Program-made: the position numbers and the translations under genes
The notes under the pieces: generated by a model
Seen by the model: only the letters and a program-made list of their open reading frames with translations
What the model was told of the DNA's origin: nothing
Database searches by the model: none
Shown here: positions 49,376 through 60,000 of the stretch, piece after piece
Layout: each line of letters starts with the position of its first letter
Position numbering within the stretch: position 1 is the stretch's first letter
NCBI GenBank assembly: GCA_965277425.1
Contig: CBDICR010000006.1
Coordinates: 496,001-560,000 of the forward strand
Direction of reading: 5' to 3'
DNA length: 64,000 bases
Source: Poindextera sp965277425
GTDB lineage: Bacteria > Pseudomonadota > Alphaproteobacteria > Caulobacterales > Caulobacteraceae

Positions 49376-49502
49376 CGAGGGTCTCCAGGCGGCGATCTCA
49401 AGGCATGATGCTACGCTCTGGCTCTCCGGGAGGCGAGGTTTCGCCGCCTTTCACCGAGGTCATCGCCGTCGACTGGGCGGCCCGACCACGCCCAGGGCCG
49501 GT

Positions 49503-50402
49503 TCAGGCTCCGACCTTGGACCGGCTGACGGCGGAGAGGATGCCGGCGACGAAGGCGTCCCGCACCGGCGCCGGCATTTCGTGGCCAACGCCGGGAATGA
49601 TGCGCAGGTCCGCGCCTGGAATGGTCTCGGCGGTGTCCCGGCCGGCCTGCACCGGCACCAGCGGGTCATCGGCGCCGTGGATCACCACGGTCGGCGCGGT
49701 GATGACGCCAAGCTTGGGGCGGCGATCGGGCGAGGCCAGGATGGCGGCGTATTGGCGCTGGAATCCGACCGGGTAGTAGGATCGGTGGAAGTCGCTCAGC
49801 GCCTGCTCGCGCACCAGCGCCGCGTCCACCGGATAGGTTCCCGCCATCACCCTGGCGCCCTCGACCGAATGGCTGAGGAAGCCGTCCAGGTCCTTCCTCG
49901 GATCGGGCGCGGGCGTGTTGAGCCGCGCCATGGCCTGCGGAGTGGCGCGCGGCAGGTCCGGGTTGCCGCTGGAGGACATGATCGAGGTCAGCGACAGGGT
50001 GCGCTCGGGGAAGTCCGCGGCGACCAGCTGGGCGATCATGCCGCCCATCGAAGCGCCGACGATATGGGCCCGCTCGACCCCCAGCGCGGCCAAAAGGCCG
50101 GCGGCGTCGGCGGCCATGTCGTCGAGCGTGTAGGCGACCGGCGGCTTGCGTTTCTCGGCCAAGGCCTGGATCACCGCGCCCATGTCCGGCGGCCCGGCCG
50201 CGTCCAGCTTCTCGGACAGTCCAACATCGCGGTTGTCGAACGCGATCACCCGGTGGCCGGCGGAGACCAGCGCGCCGATGAATTCCGGCGACCAGCGGCT
50301 CATCTGCGCGCCCAGCCCCATGATCAGCAGGATAGGTTCGGCCTCGTCCGGACCATGGGCTTCATAATAGAGGTCGAGGCCGTTGGCCTTCACATGCGGC
50401 AT
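49503..50402 (-). CDS. Alpha/beta hydrolase (cytosolic)
   Basis: 299 residues with the alpha/beta-hydrolase fold. It shows LIMGLGAQMSRW, the nucleophile Ser118 in GASMGG, an acid in GADDPLVP, and the catalytic His in PGVGHEMP. No signal peptide is seen. The start ATG 50402 has GGAGGAG upstream; a longer N-terminus is rejected as Arg/Pro-rich readthrough. It is divergent from the hybrid kinase gene at 50554. The substrate is unknown; the family includes esterases, lactonases and haloperoxidase-like enzymes. Confidence 0.87.
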   Translation of the reverse strand: MPHVKANGLDLYYEAHGPDEAEPILLIMGLGAQMSRWSPEFIGALVSAGHRVIAFDNRDVGLSEKLDAAGPPDMGAVIQALAEKRKPPVAYTLDDMAADAAGLLAALGVERAHIVGASMGGMIAQLVAADFPERTLSLTSIMSSSGNPDLPRATPQAMARLNTPAPDPRKDLDGFLSHSVEGARVMAGTYPVDAALVREQALSDFHRSYYPVGFQRQYAAILASPDRRPKLGVITAPTVVIHGADDPLVPVQAGRDTAETIPGADLRIIPGVGHEMPAPVRDAFVAGILSAVSRSKVGA

Positions 50403-50553
50403 GGGTCGTCTCCTCCGGCGCTTTGCGTCGACAGTCGGCCGGCAAGGGGCCTCTGTCGAGCCTGACCTTGGGTCAATCGCCGGCGCGCCCTGGCGGGTTC
50501 GGCGCGAGAGCCCAGGCTTCCGCCGCGGCCAAGCTGTCTGGTACAAGGCCCGG

Positions 50554-52749
50554 ATGGAAACTCGGTCCTCCAAGCCGGCGTCACCCGGCGGCGCTGTGTC
50601 GTGGGCCGAAAGCGCGCGCCTGGCCGCCCTGGACGCCTATGGCATCCTGGATACGCCCCCCGAGCCGGAATTCGACGATATCGCGCGTCTGGCGGCGACG
50701 GTGCTCGACGCGCCGATCGCCGTGGTCAATCTGATCGCGGCCGGCCGGCAATGGTTCAAGGCCGAGATCGGCATCGGCGCGCGTGAACTGCCGCTGGACG
50801 TGTCGATCTGCGCTCACGCGATCCTTCAGGACCAGACCATGGTCGTGCCCGACACGAGGCTCGACCCGCGGTTCGTCAACAACCCGCTGGTGGCCGTCGA
50901 GGGGGGCCTGCGCTTCTACGCCGGCGCGCAGCTGACGACGCCCGAGGGCTTGCCGCTGGGCACGGTCTGCGTGCTCGATCGTGCGCCGCGCCCCGAGGGG
51001 ATCACCGAGCATCAGCGGTTTACGCTGGAGGTGCTGGCGTGCCAGGTGATGGCCCAGCTCGAACTGCGGCGCATGGTCGAGATGCATGCGCTGCGCTCGC
51101 GCGAGCTGGAAGCCGAGGCCAAGGAACGCCGATCGATCGACGCGGCCTTGCGCGACAGCGAGGCCCGCTATCGTTCGCTGTTCGAATCGCTGGACGCCGG
51201 TTTCTGCATCGTCGAACTGGCGTTTGGTGACGACGGCGCGCCGAGCGACTACCGGTTCGTCGAAGTGAACCCCGCCTTCGCCGCTCAGACCGGCCTGAAG
51301 GACGCGGCGGGCCGGTGGATGCGGGAGATCGCCCCCGATCACGAACAGCACTGGTTCGACATCTACGGAAAGGTGGCCAAGACGGGCGAGGCGATCCGCT
51401 TCGAGAACGGCGCGGCGGCGCTCGACGACCGCTGGTTCGACGTCCACGCCTTCCGCGTCGGCGCGCCGGACGCCCGCCGCGTGGCGATCCTGTTCAACGA
51501 CAATTCGGAACGGCGACGGGCCGAGAACGCCTTGCACGAATTGAATCAAACGCTCGATCGACGCGTCTTCGAGGCGGTCGCCGAGCGCGAGGCGGCCCAG
51601 GATGCGTTGCGGCAATCCCAGAAAATGGAGGCGATCGGCCAGCTGACCGGCGGCGTCGCGCACGATTTCAACAATCTGCTCACGGTCATCCGGGGATCGG
51701 TCGAACTGTTGCGGCGGCCGAACCTGTCGGAAGAGCGGCGCCGGCGCTACACCGACGCCATCGGCGAGACGGCCGAGCGCGCCGCCGCCCTCACCAGCCA
51801 GCTGCTCGCCTTCGCGCGCAAGCAGACGCTCAGCCCGGAACTGTTCGAGGTTTCCGAGAGCCTGCGCAATATCACCGAAATGGTCAGGACCCTGAGCGGC
51901 TCTCGCATCGCGGTTGAGGCCGAACTGCCGGACGCGGGCTATTTCGTGCGCGCCGATCGCAGCCAGTTCGACACCGCCATCGTCAACATGGCGATCAATG
52001 CGCGCGACGCGATGGGCGGCGAAGGCCGGCTTACCCTTCGCGTCGGCTCCGCCCGCGGCCTGCCGGCCATCCGCAACCATCCGCCGGTCGAAGCCGAATT
52101 CGTCACCGTCGCGGTCGCCGACACGGGATCGGGGATAGCGCCCGAAGCGCTCGACCGCATTTTCGAGCCCTTCTATACGACTAAGGCCATGGGCGCCGGC
52201 ACTGGGCTGGGCCTCTCCCAGGTCATCGGCTTCGCCAAGCAATCCGGCGGCGAGGTTCGCGTCGAAAGCGTGGTCGGCGACGGCGCGACCTTCATCCTTT
52301 ACCTGCCGCGCGCCGAGCCGGGCGAAGACCGGATCCAGCCGACGGCCGAGTCAGGGGCGGACGACGCCGGCGCGGGCCTCTGTGTCCTGGTGGTCGAGGA
52401 CAACGAACAGGTCGGCGATTTCGCCACCGAAGCGTTGAAGGCGTTGGGCTATGACAGCGTGCTCGCCCGCGACGCCACCCAGGCGCTTTCGATGCTGGCC
52501 GATGCTGAAAGCCATTTTCAACTGGTGTTTTCCGACGTCATCATGCCCGGCATGAGCGGCCTCGAAATGGGGCAGGAAATCCGCAGACTGCATCCCGGCA
52601 TCCCCGTCATCCTGACCAGCGGATACAGCCACGTGCTCGTCGAAAACGGCAGCTACGGCTTTGAACTACTGCAAAAGCCCTATTCCATCGAGCAGTTGTC
52701 TCGCGTCCTCCGCAAGGCCATCGCCTCGCCAAAGCTCAAGACCGGCTGA
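50554..52749 (+). CDS. Hybrid histidine kinase with GAF, PAS and receiver domains
   Basis: 731 residues. GAF (about 15-175, starting AESARLAALDAYGILDTPPEPEFDD, close to the HWE kinase nearby), PAS (about 195-320), a HisKA core with His370 in TGGVAHDFNNLLTV, HATPase with NARDAM and GTGLGLSQV, and a C-terminal receiver with Asp661 in FSDVIMPGMSG. It is a membrane-independent, soluble sensor. ATG 50554 has AAGG in front. No separate output gene is adjacent; the receiver may pass phosphate on. The DFNN subclass is typical of alphaproteobacterial blue-light or stress kinases. Confidence 0.92.
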   Translation: METRSSKPASPGGAVSWAESARLAALDAYGILDTPPEPEFDDIARLAATVLDAPIAVVNLIAAGRQWFKAEIGIGARELPLDVSICAHAILQDQTMVVPDTRLDPRFVNNPLVAVEGGLRFYAGAQLTTPEGLPLGTVCVLDRAPRPEGITEHQRFTLEVLACQVMAQLELRRMVEMHALRSRELEAEAKERRSIDAALRDSEARYRSLFESLDAGFCIVELAFGDDGAPSDYRFVEVNPAFAAQTGLKDAAGRWMREIAPDHEQHWFDIYGKVAKTGEAIRFENGAAALDDRWFDVHAFRVGAPDARRVAILFNDNSERRRAENALHELNQTLDRRVFEAVAEREAAQDALRQSQKMEAIGQLTGGVAHDFNNLLTVIRGSVELLRRPNLSEERRRRYTDAIGETAERAAALTSQLLAFARKQTLSPELFEVSESLRNITEMVRTLSGSRIAVEAELPDAGYFVRADRSQFDTAIVNMAINARDAMGGEGRLTLRVGSARGLPAIRNHPPVEAEFVTVAVADTGSGIAPEALDRIFEPFYTTKAMGAGTGLGLSQVIGFAKQSGGEVRVESVVGDGATFILYLPRAEPGEDRIQPTAESGADDAGAGLCVLVVEDNEQVGDFATEALKALGYDSVLARDATQALSMLADAESHFQLVFSDVIMPGMSGLEMGQEIRRLHPGIPVILTSGYSHVLVENGSYGFELLQKPYSIEQLSRVLRKAIASPKLKTG

Positions 52750-52782
52750 CGCCGTGGGACGGCGACCGGCCGAGACGCGTCC

Positions 52783-55700
52783 TTATCGGTCCGAAACCTC
52801 GATTTCGAAGGCGAGCGCATGGTCGCCCGGCCCGATGCGGTAGCGTTCGAGCGTATCGGGTCCGCAACTGGCGGTGCCGAGGCCGCGCTGGGCGATGTCG
52901 AGATTGACCCGCACCTCGGCGCGCGGCTGCAGATCGGTGGTGTGGGTGGCGGCGAACAGGTCCTCGGGCGCGAACCGGCTGGCCGAGCCTTCGCACGGGG
53001 CCTTGGCGGTGAAACGGATCGTCGCGTCGGGCGAACTCAGTTCGATCCAGCGCAGATCGGTTTTGTTGCCGTGCTCCTGCGGCATGGCATAGGGAACGTA
53101 CTGGCCGGCGACCGTTCCGGCGAAGCGGCCGATGCGGCCGGCGCGCTTGCGATCGGAGTAGGAGTCCAGCGGCCCGCGCCCGAACCATGCCAGGTCTTCG
53201 AAGTCGTCCGGCAGGGTCAGGGTGAGGCCGAGCCTCGGCAGGTCGGTCAAGGCGGGATCGACATGAAAGGCGCAGGCCGCCGCGATCCGGCCATCGGGCT
53301 GGATGCGGTAGTCCTGGCGCCAAGCGATCGCGGTCGGGGCGGCCGCGCAGGAGGCGGCCTGTTCGAGGCTGACCATCGCCACGCCGTCGCTTTGCGAAAG
53401 CGCGATGCGGGCGGGCGCAAGGACGAGCCGGTCGAGGCCGGCGGCGAGCCAGGCGTTCAGCACCCCGCCCCGACGCCGCGCCATGCCCTTGATGCCGTCA
53501 TTGTCGGTGGGGCCGCGCCAGATCTGCAGGCTGGGGCCAGCGACGATGACCGGGCGGCCGCGCCAGAGCAGCCGTTCCAATCCGGCCTCGGCGGAAAAGG
53601 CCAGTTCGAAGCCGTCGCCGGAGACGCCGACGCGCCCGCCGGCCTCGCGCAGCGTCAGGGGCGTCGCCCGCCTCGGCGCGCGCGGTTGAGCCGGGGCGCG
53701 CGGCAAGGCCACGGGCGACTGCGCCCAGGCCACCTCATGGCCGGCGGCGGCATAGGCCGTGTCCTGGCTCAAGGTGAAGCGGAGGATGAGGAAGGCCTGC
53801 TGATCGGCGCAAAGGGTCGCTCGCGGCAACGCCAGCGTGACGGTTTCGGACCCGCCCGGCGGCGTGGCCAGCGGCGGCAGGCGCCCCTCGCCCACGCTCT
53901 GGCCGTCGATCTCCAGCGTCCAGCGCCCGGTCAGGTCGGCCAGGGTGGTGAAATCGCGCCGGTTTAGGATCTCGATCTGGCCGGCCTCGGCGTCGCGCCA
54001 GCCTATGGCCACCGGCTGGGCCAGGACCTTGAACTCCCACAGGGCCGGATGCGGGACGCGGTCGGCGCCGACGATGCCGTCGCAGCAGAAGTTCAGGTCG
54101 TTCGGCGTATCGCCGAAGTCGCCGCCATAGGCGACATAGGCCCGGCCGTCCTCGGTGTGCTTGGTCAGGCCGTGGTCGCACCATTCCCAGATGAAGCCGC
54201 CCTGCAGGCCGTGATGGGCTCGGAAGGCGTCCCAATAGTCGCCCAGACTGCCGTTCGAATTGCCCATGGCGTGGGAGTATTCGCAGAGGATCATCGGCCG
54301 GCGGTCGGCCGGGTCGTCGGCCTCGGCCCACCGCACCATCGCCTCGATCGGCGGATACATCGGGCAGATCAGGTCTGAGGCCCGCTTGCCCGAGCGGCTG
54401 GCCGGATCGGTGAGCAGGCCATGCGGAATGGGCGTGTAGGTCTCGTCCCAGGCCCAGGTCGCGCCCTCGTAATGCAGCGGCCGCGAGGGATCGAGCCCGC
54501 GGATGGCGCCGGCCATGGCGTCATGGTTGGGGCCATAGCCGCTCTCGTTGCCAAGCGACCAGGCGGCCACGCAGGGGTGGTTCTTGTCCCGCTCGACCAT
54601 GCGAGCGGCCCGCTCGACGAACTGGGCGGCGTAGCGCGGATCGCGGCAGAGGTCGTGCAGGAAGGCGTGCGCCTCCAGATTGGCCTCGTCGATCACATAG
54701 AGGCCATACTCGTCGCAGAGGTCATACCAGGCCTCGGCGTTGGGATAGTGCGAGGCGCGCACCGCATTGACGTTGAACTGTTTCATCAGCCGGATGTCGG
54801 CGATCATGCTCTCGCGGGTGATCGCCTTGCCGCGCAGCGGGTCGTGCTCGTGGCGGTTCATGCCGGCGATCATCACCGGCCTGCCGTTGATCAAAAGTTC
54901 GCGGTCGCCCAGCTCGACGCGGCGGAAACCCACGCGGGCGGATGTGGCCTCGACCACCTCGCCCTCCGGCGAGATCAGGCTGACCACCACGGTGTAGAGG
55001 ACGGGCGTCTCCGAGGACCAGAGCCGGGGCGCGGTCACATCGGCGGTCTGGACGACGCGCGACAACGGACCCCGATAGGGATTGTGGGTGCGATTATCGG
55101 CCCTGATCCCGTCGGTGAGCGGCGCGGCCAGCACCGCCTTTCCAGCGGCGTCGTAGAGCTGGGTCTCGACCGACCAGCCGTTCTGCGGCGCGCCTGAGAA
55201 GCCCAGCTTGGTGGTGACGGTCAGCCGCCCATTCACAAAGGCCGCGTCGGGCTCGGCGCGTGCAAAGATGTCGGCGATGAAGGTCCGGCCGGTGGCGTAG
55301 AGGAAGACGTCGCGGAAAATGCCGCCCATCCACCACTGATCCTGGTCCTCGACGAAGGAGGCGTCCGACCACTTGACCACCGCGCAGCAGAGCCGGTTCT
55401 CGCCATCGGCCGCGAGGAAAGGCGTCAGGTCGAATTCCTGCGGCAGGCGCGAGTCCTTGCCCATGCCGACGGCCCGGCCGTTCAGCCAGACATAGAGCAC
55501 GCTCTCGGCGGCGCCGACGTGCAGCACCACGCGCCGACCGTCCCAGCCCGGCGGCAGGGCGAAACGGGTGCGGTAGAGCCCGGTCGGGTTCTCGTCCGGA
55601 ACGTTCGGCGGGCTCAAGTCGAACGGCATCTGGACGTTGGTGTAGTGCGGCCGGTCATAGCCGTGCATGGTCCAGTTCGACGGCACGGGCAGGCTGGCCC

Positions 55701-55941
55701 AGCCGGCGTCGTCGAAATCGGCCCGGGCGAAATCCTCTGGGATGACCTGCGGCCGCGCCGCGAGGCTGAAGCGCCAGTCGCCGTTCAGCGACAGCCGCCA
55801 GGGCGAGGCCTCGGGCATATAGGCCCTGGCGCTCTCGGCGTCGGGAAAGGGCGTCAGGCTGGCGCGCGCCGGCAGGCGGCCAAGCTGGACGGTCTCGGGA
55901 TGCGCCCAGGTGCGGGTCGAGCCTTGGAAAAGAAGGTCCAT
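52783..55941 (-). CDS. Beta-galactosidase, GH2 family (LacZ-type)
   Basis: 1052 residues, LacZ length. It includes the N-terminal sugar-binding jelly roll (WRLSLNGDWRFSL), the immunoglobulin-like domains, the TIM-barrel with MNRHEHDPLRGKAI, acid/base Glu466 in LGNESGYGPNHDAM, nucleophile Glu554 in ILCEYSHAMGNSNG, and the C-terminal bgal_small_N domain with RGPTDNDGIKGMARR. The enzyme hydrolyses beta-galactosides in the cytosol. No permease or LacI-type regulator is beside it. The start has no strong site in the short 5' gap, but the N-terminus fits the family. It converges with the hybrid kinase gene. Confidence 0.93.
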   Translation of the reverse strand: MDLLFQGSTRTWAHPETVQLGRLPARASLTPFPDAESARAYMPEASPWRLSLNGDWRFSLAARPQVIPEDFARADFDDAGWASLPVPSNWTMHGYDRPHYTNVQMPFDLSPPNVPDENPTGLYRTRFALPPGWDGRRVVLHVGAAESVLYVWLNGRAVGMGKDSRLPQEFDLTPFLAADGENRLCCAVVKWSDASFVEDQDQWWMGGIFRDVFLYATGRTFIADIFARAEPDAAFVNGRLTVTTKLGFSGAPQNGWSVETQLYDAAGKAVLAAPLTDGIRADNRTHNPYRGPLSRVVQTADVTAPRLWSSETPVLYTVVVSLISPEGEVVEATSARVGFRRVELGDRELLINGRPVMIAGMNRHEHDPLRGKAITRESMIADIRLMKQFNVNAVRASHYPNAEAWYDLCDEYGLYVIDEANLEAHAFLHDLCRDPRYAAQFVERAARMVERDKNHPCVAAWSLGNESGYGPNHDAMAGAIRGLDPSRPLHYEGATWAWDETYTPIPHGLLTDPASRSGKRASDLICPMYPPIEAMVRWAEADDPADRRPMILCEYSHAMGNSNGSLGDYWDAFRAHHGLQGGFIWEWCDHGLTKHTEDGRAYVAYGGDFGDTPNDLNFCCDGIVGADRVPHPALWEFKVLAQPVAIGWRDAEAGQIEILNRRDFTTLADLTGRWTLEIDGQSVGEGRLPPLATPPGGSETVTLALPRATLCADQQAFLILRFTLSQDTAYAAAGHEVAWAQSPVALPRAPAQPRAPRRATPLTLREAGGRVGVSGDGFELAFSAEAGLERLLWRGRPVIVAGPSLQIWRGPTDNDGIKGMARRRGGVLNAWLAAGLDRLVLAPARIALSQSDGVAMVSLEQAASCAAAPTAIAWRQDYRIQPDGRIAAACAFHVDPALTDLPRLGLTLTLPDDFEDLAWFGRGPLDSYSDRKRAGRIGRFAGTVAGQYVPYAMPQEHGNKTDLRWIELSSPDATIRFTAKAPCEGSASRFAPEDLFAATHTTDLQPRAEVRVNLDIAQRGLGTASCGPDTLERYRIGPGDHALAFEIEVSDR

Positions 55942-55956
55942 CCGGCCGCGCCGGGC

Positions 55957-56721
55957 CTAGCCGCGATAGCGCCGCTGCAGTTTCCGCATGCCGCCGATCC
56001 AGCGGTTATAGTCGCCGCTCTTGCGGCGCATGTATTCGAGCACTTCGGGGTGGGGCAGGATCAGGAAATCCTCCGCCTCGATGGCCCGCACGCAGGCCTC
56101 GGCCACCGCCTCCGGCTCGATCATGCCATCGACGCTGGCCACGCCGTCGGGATTGCCGGCGGTCATGGCCGTGCGCACGGCCTGGGGACAGAGGACCGAG
56201 ACCTTGATCCCCTTGTCGCCATGGGTGATGGCCAGCCATTCGGCCAGGCCGACCGCCGCGTGCTTGGTCACCGCATAGGGGGCCGAGCCGATCTGCGACA
56301 GCAGGCCGGCGGCGGAGGCGGTGTTGAGCAGATAGCCCTCGCCGCGTTCGGCCATGCGCGGGACCAGGTGACGCGCCGCCCAGACATGGGCCATCACGTT
56401 GATGTCCCAGATGCGCTGCCAGCCCTCGTCCGAAACCTCTTCGCCGCCGCCGATGCCGATGCCGGCATTGGAGCAGAACAGGGCGATCGGGCCGTGCTCG
56501 GCCTCGATCTGTTCGATCAGGCGCTGGATGTCGGCCTCCTTCGAGACATCGGTCTCGAAGGCGATGCCGCCGATCTCCTCGGCCACCGCGCGGACGCCCT
56601 CGCCATTGCGGTCCGAGCAGACCACCAGCCTGGCGCCCTCCTCGGCGAACCGGCGCGCCAGGGCGCGGCCGATGCCGCTCGCGGCGCCTGTCACGACGAC
56701 GATTCGATCCTTGACCAGCAT
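55957..56721 (-). CDS. Classical SDR-family oxidoreductase
   Basis: 254 residues with TGAASGIG, NAG, catalytic Ser in NTASAAGLL and Tyr-Lys in YAVTKHA. The C-terminus (HPEVLEYMRRKSGDYNRWIGGM) is characteristic of a subgroup near cyclopentanol or 3-oxoacyl-type reductases. It ends 15 bases before the beta-galactosidase start on the same strand, so they may be one transcript. ATG 56721 has GAAGGA in front; the upstream extension is rejected. The substrate is unknown. Confidence 0.85.
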   Translation of the reverse strand: MLVKDRIVVVTGAASGIGRALARRFAEEGARLVVCSDRNGEGVRAVAEEIGGIAFETDVSKEADIQRLIEQIEAEHGPIALFCSNAGIGIGGGEEVSDEGWQRIWDINVMAHVWAARHLVPRMAERGEGYLLNTASAAGLLSQIGSAPYAVTKHAAVGLAEWLAITHGDKGIKVSVLCPQAVRTAMTAGNPDGVASVDGMIEPEAVAEACVRAIEAEDFLILPHPEVLEYMRRKSGDYNRWIGGMRKLQRRYRG

Positions 56722-56925
56722 TGCGTTTGCGTCCTTCCGAGCCAAATCCGTGAGCGCGATCCCGCCGGGGGTCGCGCCCAATCCGCTCTGGCCGGTAATG
56801 CCCCCGACGCCTTGGCGCAAGCGGTTCCACCGCGCGCGCGGCTCTCAAACCCTGCGAGCCCGGCCGGCGCGCCGATCCTAATGAACGGGCCAGCGCCGCG
56901 CGAGCGGCTTGAAATCGATCGTTAG

Positions 56926-57015
56926 GCCAAGCTGCTCCGGCTCGCGCAACAACATCCAGCCCGCCCCGTACTGAATGAGACCGTCCGCGCCGGCAACGTC
57001 ACCGTTGACGGTGGC
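56926..57015 (+). other. In-frame coding-like sequence upstream of the barrel protein, start codon missing
   Basis: The frame of the large barrel protein is open back to 56926 (just after TAG 56923-56925), and the upstream residues VLNETVRAGNVTVDGG look like genuine passenger repeat sequence. The only ATG/GTG/TTG in that frame is GTG 57016, and no signal peptide is seen in any frame of the 200-base gap to the divergent SDR. This suggests a lost 5' end or a break in the frame here. Confidence 0.5.
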
Positions 57016-60000
57016 GTGGTCAGCACCGCCGGCGCCGGCTCGACCGGTGTCGCGGTGACCGACCGCTTCGACGATGTCGTCGTCGACCTGACCCAGGTCC
57101 AGACGACGGGCGCCAACGCCGACGGGGTCGCGATCACCTCGACCAACGGGCCGGTGGTGGTGACGGTCGGCAACCTCAGCACCAGCGGCGCGAACGCTAT
57201 CGGCGCGACGCTGACGAGCGGCTCGGCGGTTTCGTTCTCCTCGGGCAACCTGGTCGAGACCAGAGGCGCCAATTCACCGGCGGTGTTCCTCCGCGCCGGG
57301 TCTGGGCCCGCGATCGCCAACACGGCGAATGTCGTCACCTATGGCGCCAATTCGAACGCGATCGACGCGCGGAGCACAACCGGTTCGGTGATGGTCACCG
57401 GCGGCAACATCACCACATCGGGCAGCTATTCGAGGGGGGTTGACGCCCGGGCCTATGGCGCGGGCTCCTCGGTTACAGTCGACGTCGGCGCGGTCAAAAC
57501 GAGTGGCGCTAGCGGAAGCTTTTTCGGCCCCGACTCGTCGGGCGTATTCGCCCGCACCGGCAGCGGAAACATCACCGTCGACACCCAGTCGGTGTCGACC
57601 GGCGGGGCTTCGGCCACGGGCATCAACGCTCAATCCTCCACTGGTTCTATCAACATCAGCGGCGGCAATATAACGACCACCGGTGGAGCGCGGGGCATCT
57701 ACGCCTATAGCGCCGGGTCGATCGTGGCGAACGCGAACAATGTCAGCGTCGCCAACAGTACGGGCGTTCAGATCGAATCGACTGGCGCGACCACGACCGC
57801 CAACCTCACCTCGGTTGCGACGACGGGCGATGGCAGTTCGGCCGTGCGCATAACCGGTCAGAAAGGCGTCAATCTCACCTTCGGCAACATCTCAACCAAC
57901 GGTTTCTATTCGCGCGGCGTGCTGGCGTTGTCGCTCCAAGGCGACGTGGTGGTGACCGGCGGCGCCGTCACCACGATCGGCAACACCTCGGCCGGCATCT
58001 ACGCGCAGAGCAATGGCAACGCCACAGTGAGCGTCGGCTCGGTCTCGACCAATGGCGTCGGATCGCGCGGCATCCTGGTGGAAGCCAGCTACACGGGCAA
58101 TGTGACCGTGGGCAACGTCACCACCTTGAAGGATAGCTCCGACGGGGTGCGGGACATCGCCGGCACAGTGTTTGTCCATTCCACCGGCACGATCTCGACG
58201 ACGGGGGTCAATTCAACCGGCGTCTACGCGAACAGCAGCTATGGTTCGACGGTGAATGTGAACAACGTTTCCGTCAGCGGAAACGGTACGACCGCGGTGC
58301 TTGCCGCAAGCTACACGGGTAACGTCAGCGTCACGACCACGGGCAAGGTTTTCAGCGGCAACGGAACCGCCATCCAGACCTATTCCGGCGGCGCCACCGC
58401 GATCAACATCACCGGCGGCACGACCAGCGGCGTCGGCAATTCGACCTTCCCGTCGATCCAGTTCACCAACGACACGGCCAACACCACCACGACGGTGACC
58501 ATCGGCGCGGCCGGCACGGTGGAGGCGAACAGCGCCTCGCCGACCGGCCTGGCCATCGCCGCTGGCAACACCACCAGCCTCGGCTCGGTGGTGGTCAACG
58601 ACTCGGGCACGCTGATCGGCGACGTGAACTTCGCCAGCCTGACGGGCAACGGCGCGGCGGGCAACGCGACGGTGGTCGGCAACATCTCCAACACGGCGAT
58701 AAACGTGCTCAGCGGCGGTGTCTTCACCACCAGCGGCACGGACACCTTCGGCGCTGGCGCGCTCAGCCCCGGCAACGCCACGGTGGCCTCCGACACGGTC
58801 AGCACCGCCGGAACCGGCGTGATCAACACGGTGGGCGCCACCATCTTCGCCTTCGGCAACCACACCACCAACACGATCAACAACGCCGGCACGATCAAGG
58901 TCGGCTCGGACGGCGGGGCCTCGACCCTGACGTTGTCGGCCGGCGGCGCGCCGATCACCCTGAACAATACGGGCCTGATCGACCTCTCCACCGGAACGGC
59001 CGGGACGCAGCAACTTAACGGCGCCACCACCGCCCTGGCTTCCAACGGCGGCACCATCAAGACGGCGGTGAACTTAACCGGCACGCCGGTGGCCAATACG
59101 GTCAATGTGGCCTCGACGTCGGGGACGGGCTTCATCCAGGTGGTCGCCGCTCCGGGCGTCGGCAGTCATGTGACCACGGCCAACCCGATCGTGCTGGTCA
59201 GCGCCACGGGGGCCAATGCGGCCACCTTCACCCTGGCGCCGACCTCGACCGGCTACGCCACCTTCGGGCCGAACGCGGCCGGCCTGGTCCGCGGCGTCTT
59301 CCTCTACACCCTGGACAATAATGTCGCGGTGGGCGCCAACCACGACACGGTGCTGGTCAGCCAGGCTGGTCCTGGCGGCTTCGCCGCTCCGATCGTGGCC
59401 ACGGCGGCGCAGGACATCTGGTATGCGACGACGCCCTGGCAGGAGCGCCAGGCGGACCTTCGCGACTCGGTGCTGTTGGCGCCGGGCTCGCTGGGCAGCT
59501 TCACGCCGGGGGTGTGGATCAAGGCGGTGGGGGCCTTCTCCGACCGGACCGACAAGATCGATCCGCCGGCCGGCTACACCTTCGACCTGGACTATCGCCA
59601 GGACACCTACGGGGTGATCGGCGGCATCGACGGAGCGACCAAGCTCGGCATGGGCGGGGTGGGCCTGATCGGGGTGGCCGGCGGCTACCTGAACTCGCAG
59701 GTGGACTTCAGCAACCATGTCGGGCTGGCCGACCAGAACTACGAAGGCGGCACGGCGAGCGTCTACGCCACCTACCTGCTCGACCAGTTCTATATCGACG
59801 GCCAGATCAAGGGCGACTTCCTGACCCTGCGCAGCCAGGGCAATGCGGGGCTGTCGCGCTCGATCCAGGTCAACACCTATGGCGGCGAGATCCAGAGCGG
59901 CTATCGCATCCCGTTCGGTCCGGGGGCGGTGGAGCCGATCGGGGTTGTGGCCTACGCCCAGACCACCATCGGGGCCGGCAACGTGCTGGGGACCACCCTG

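Noticed and set aside
56399..56881. Plus-strand open frame as a possible signal peptide for the barrel protein
   Set aside because: It is antisense to the SDR gene, in a different frame from the passenger, and ends before it without a hydrophobic signal-like segment.
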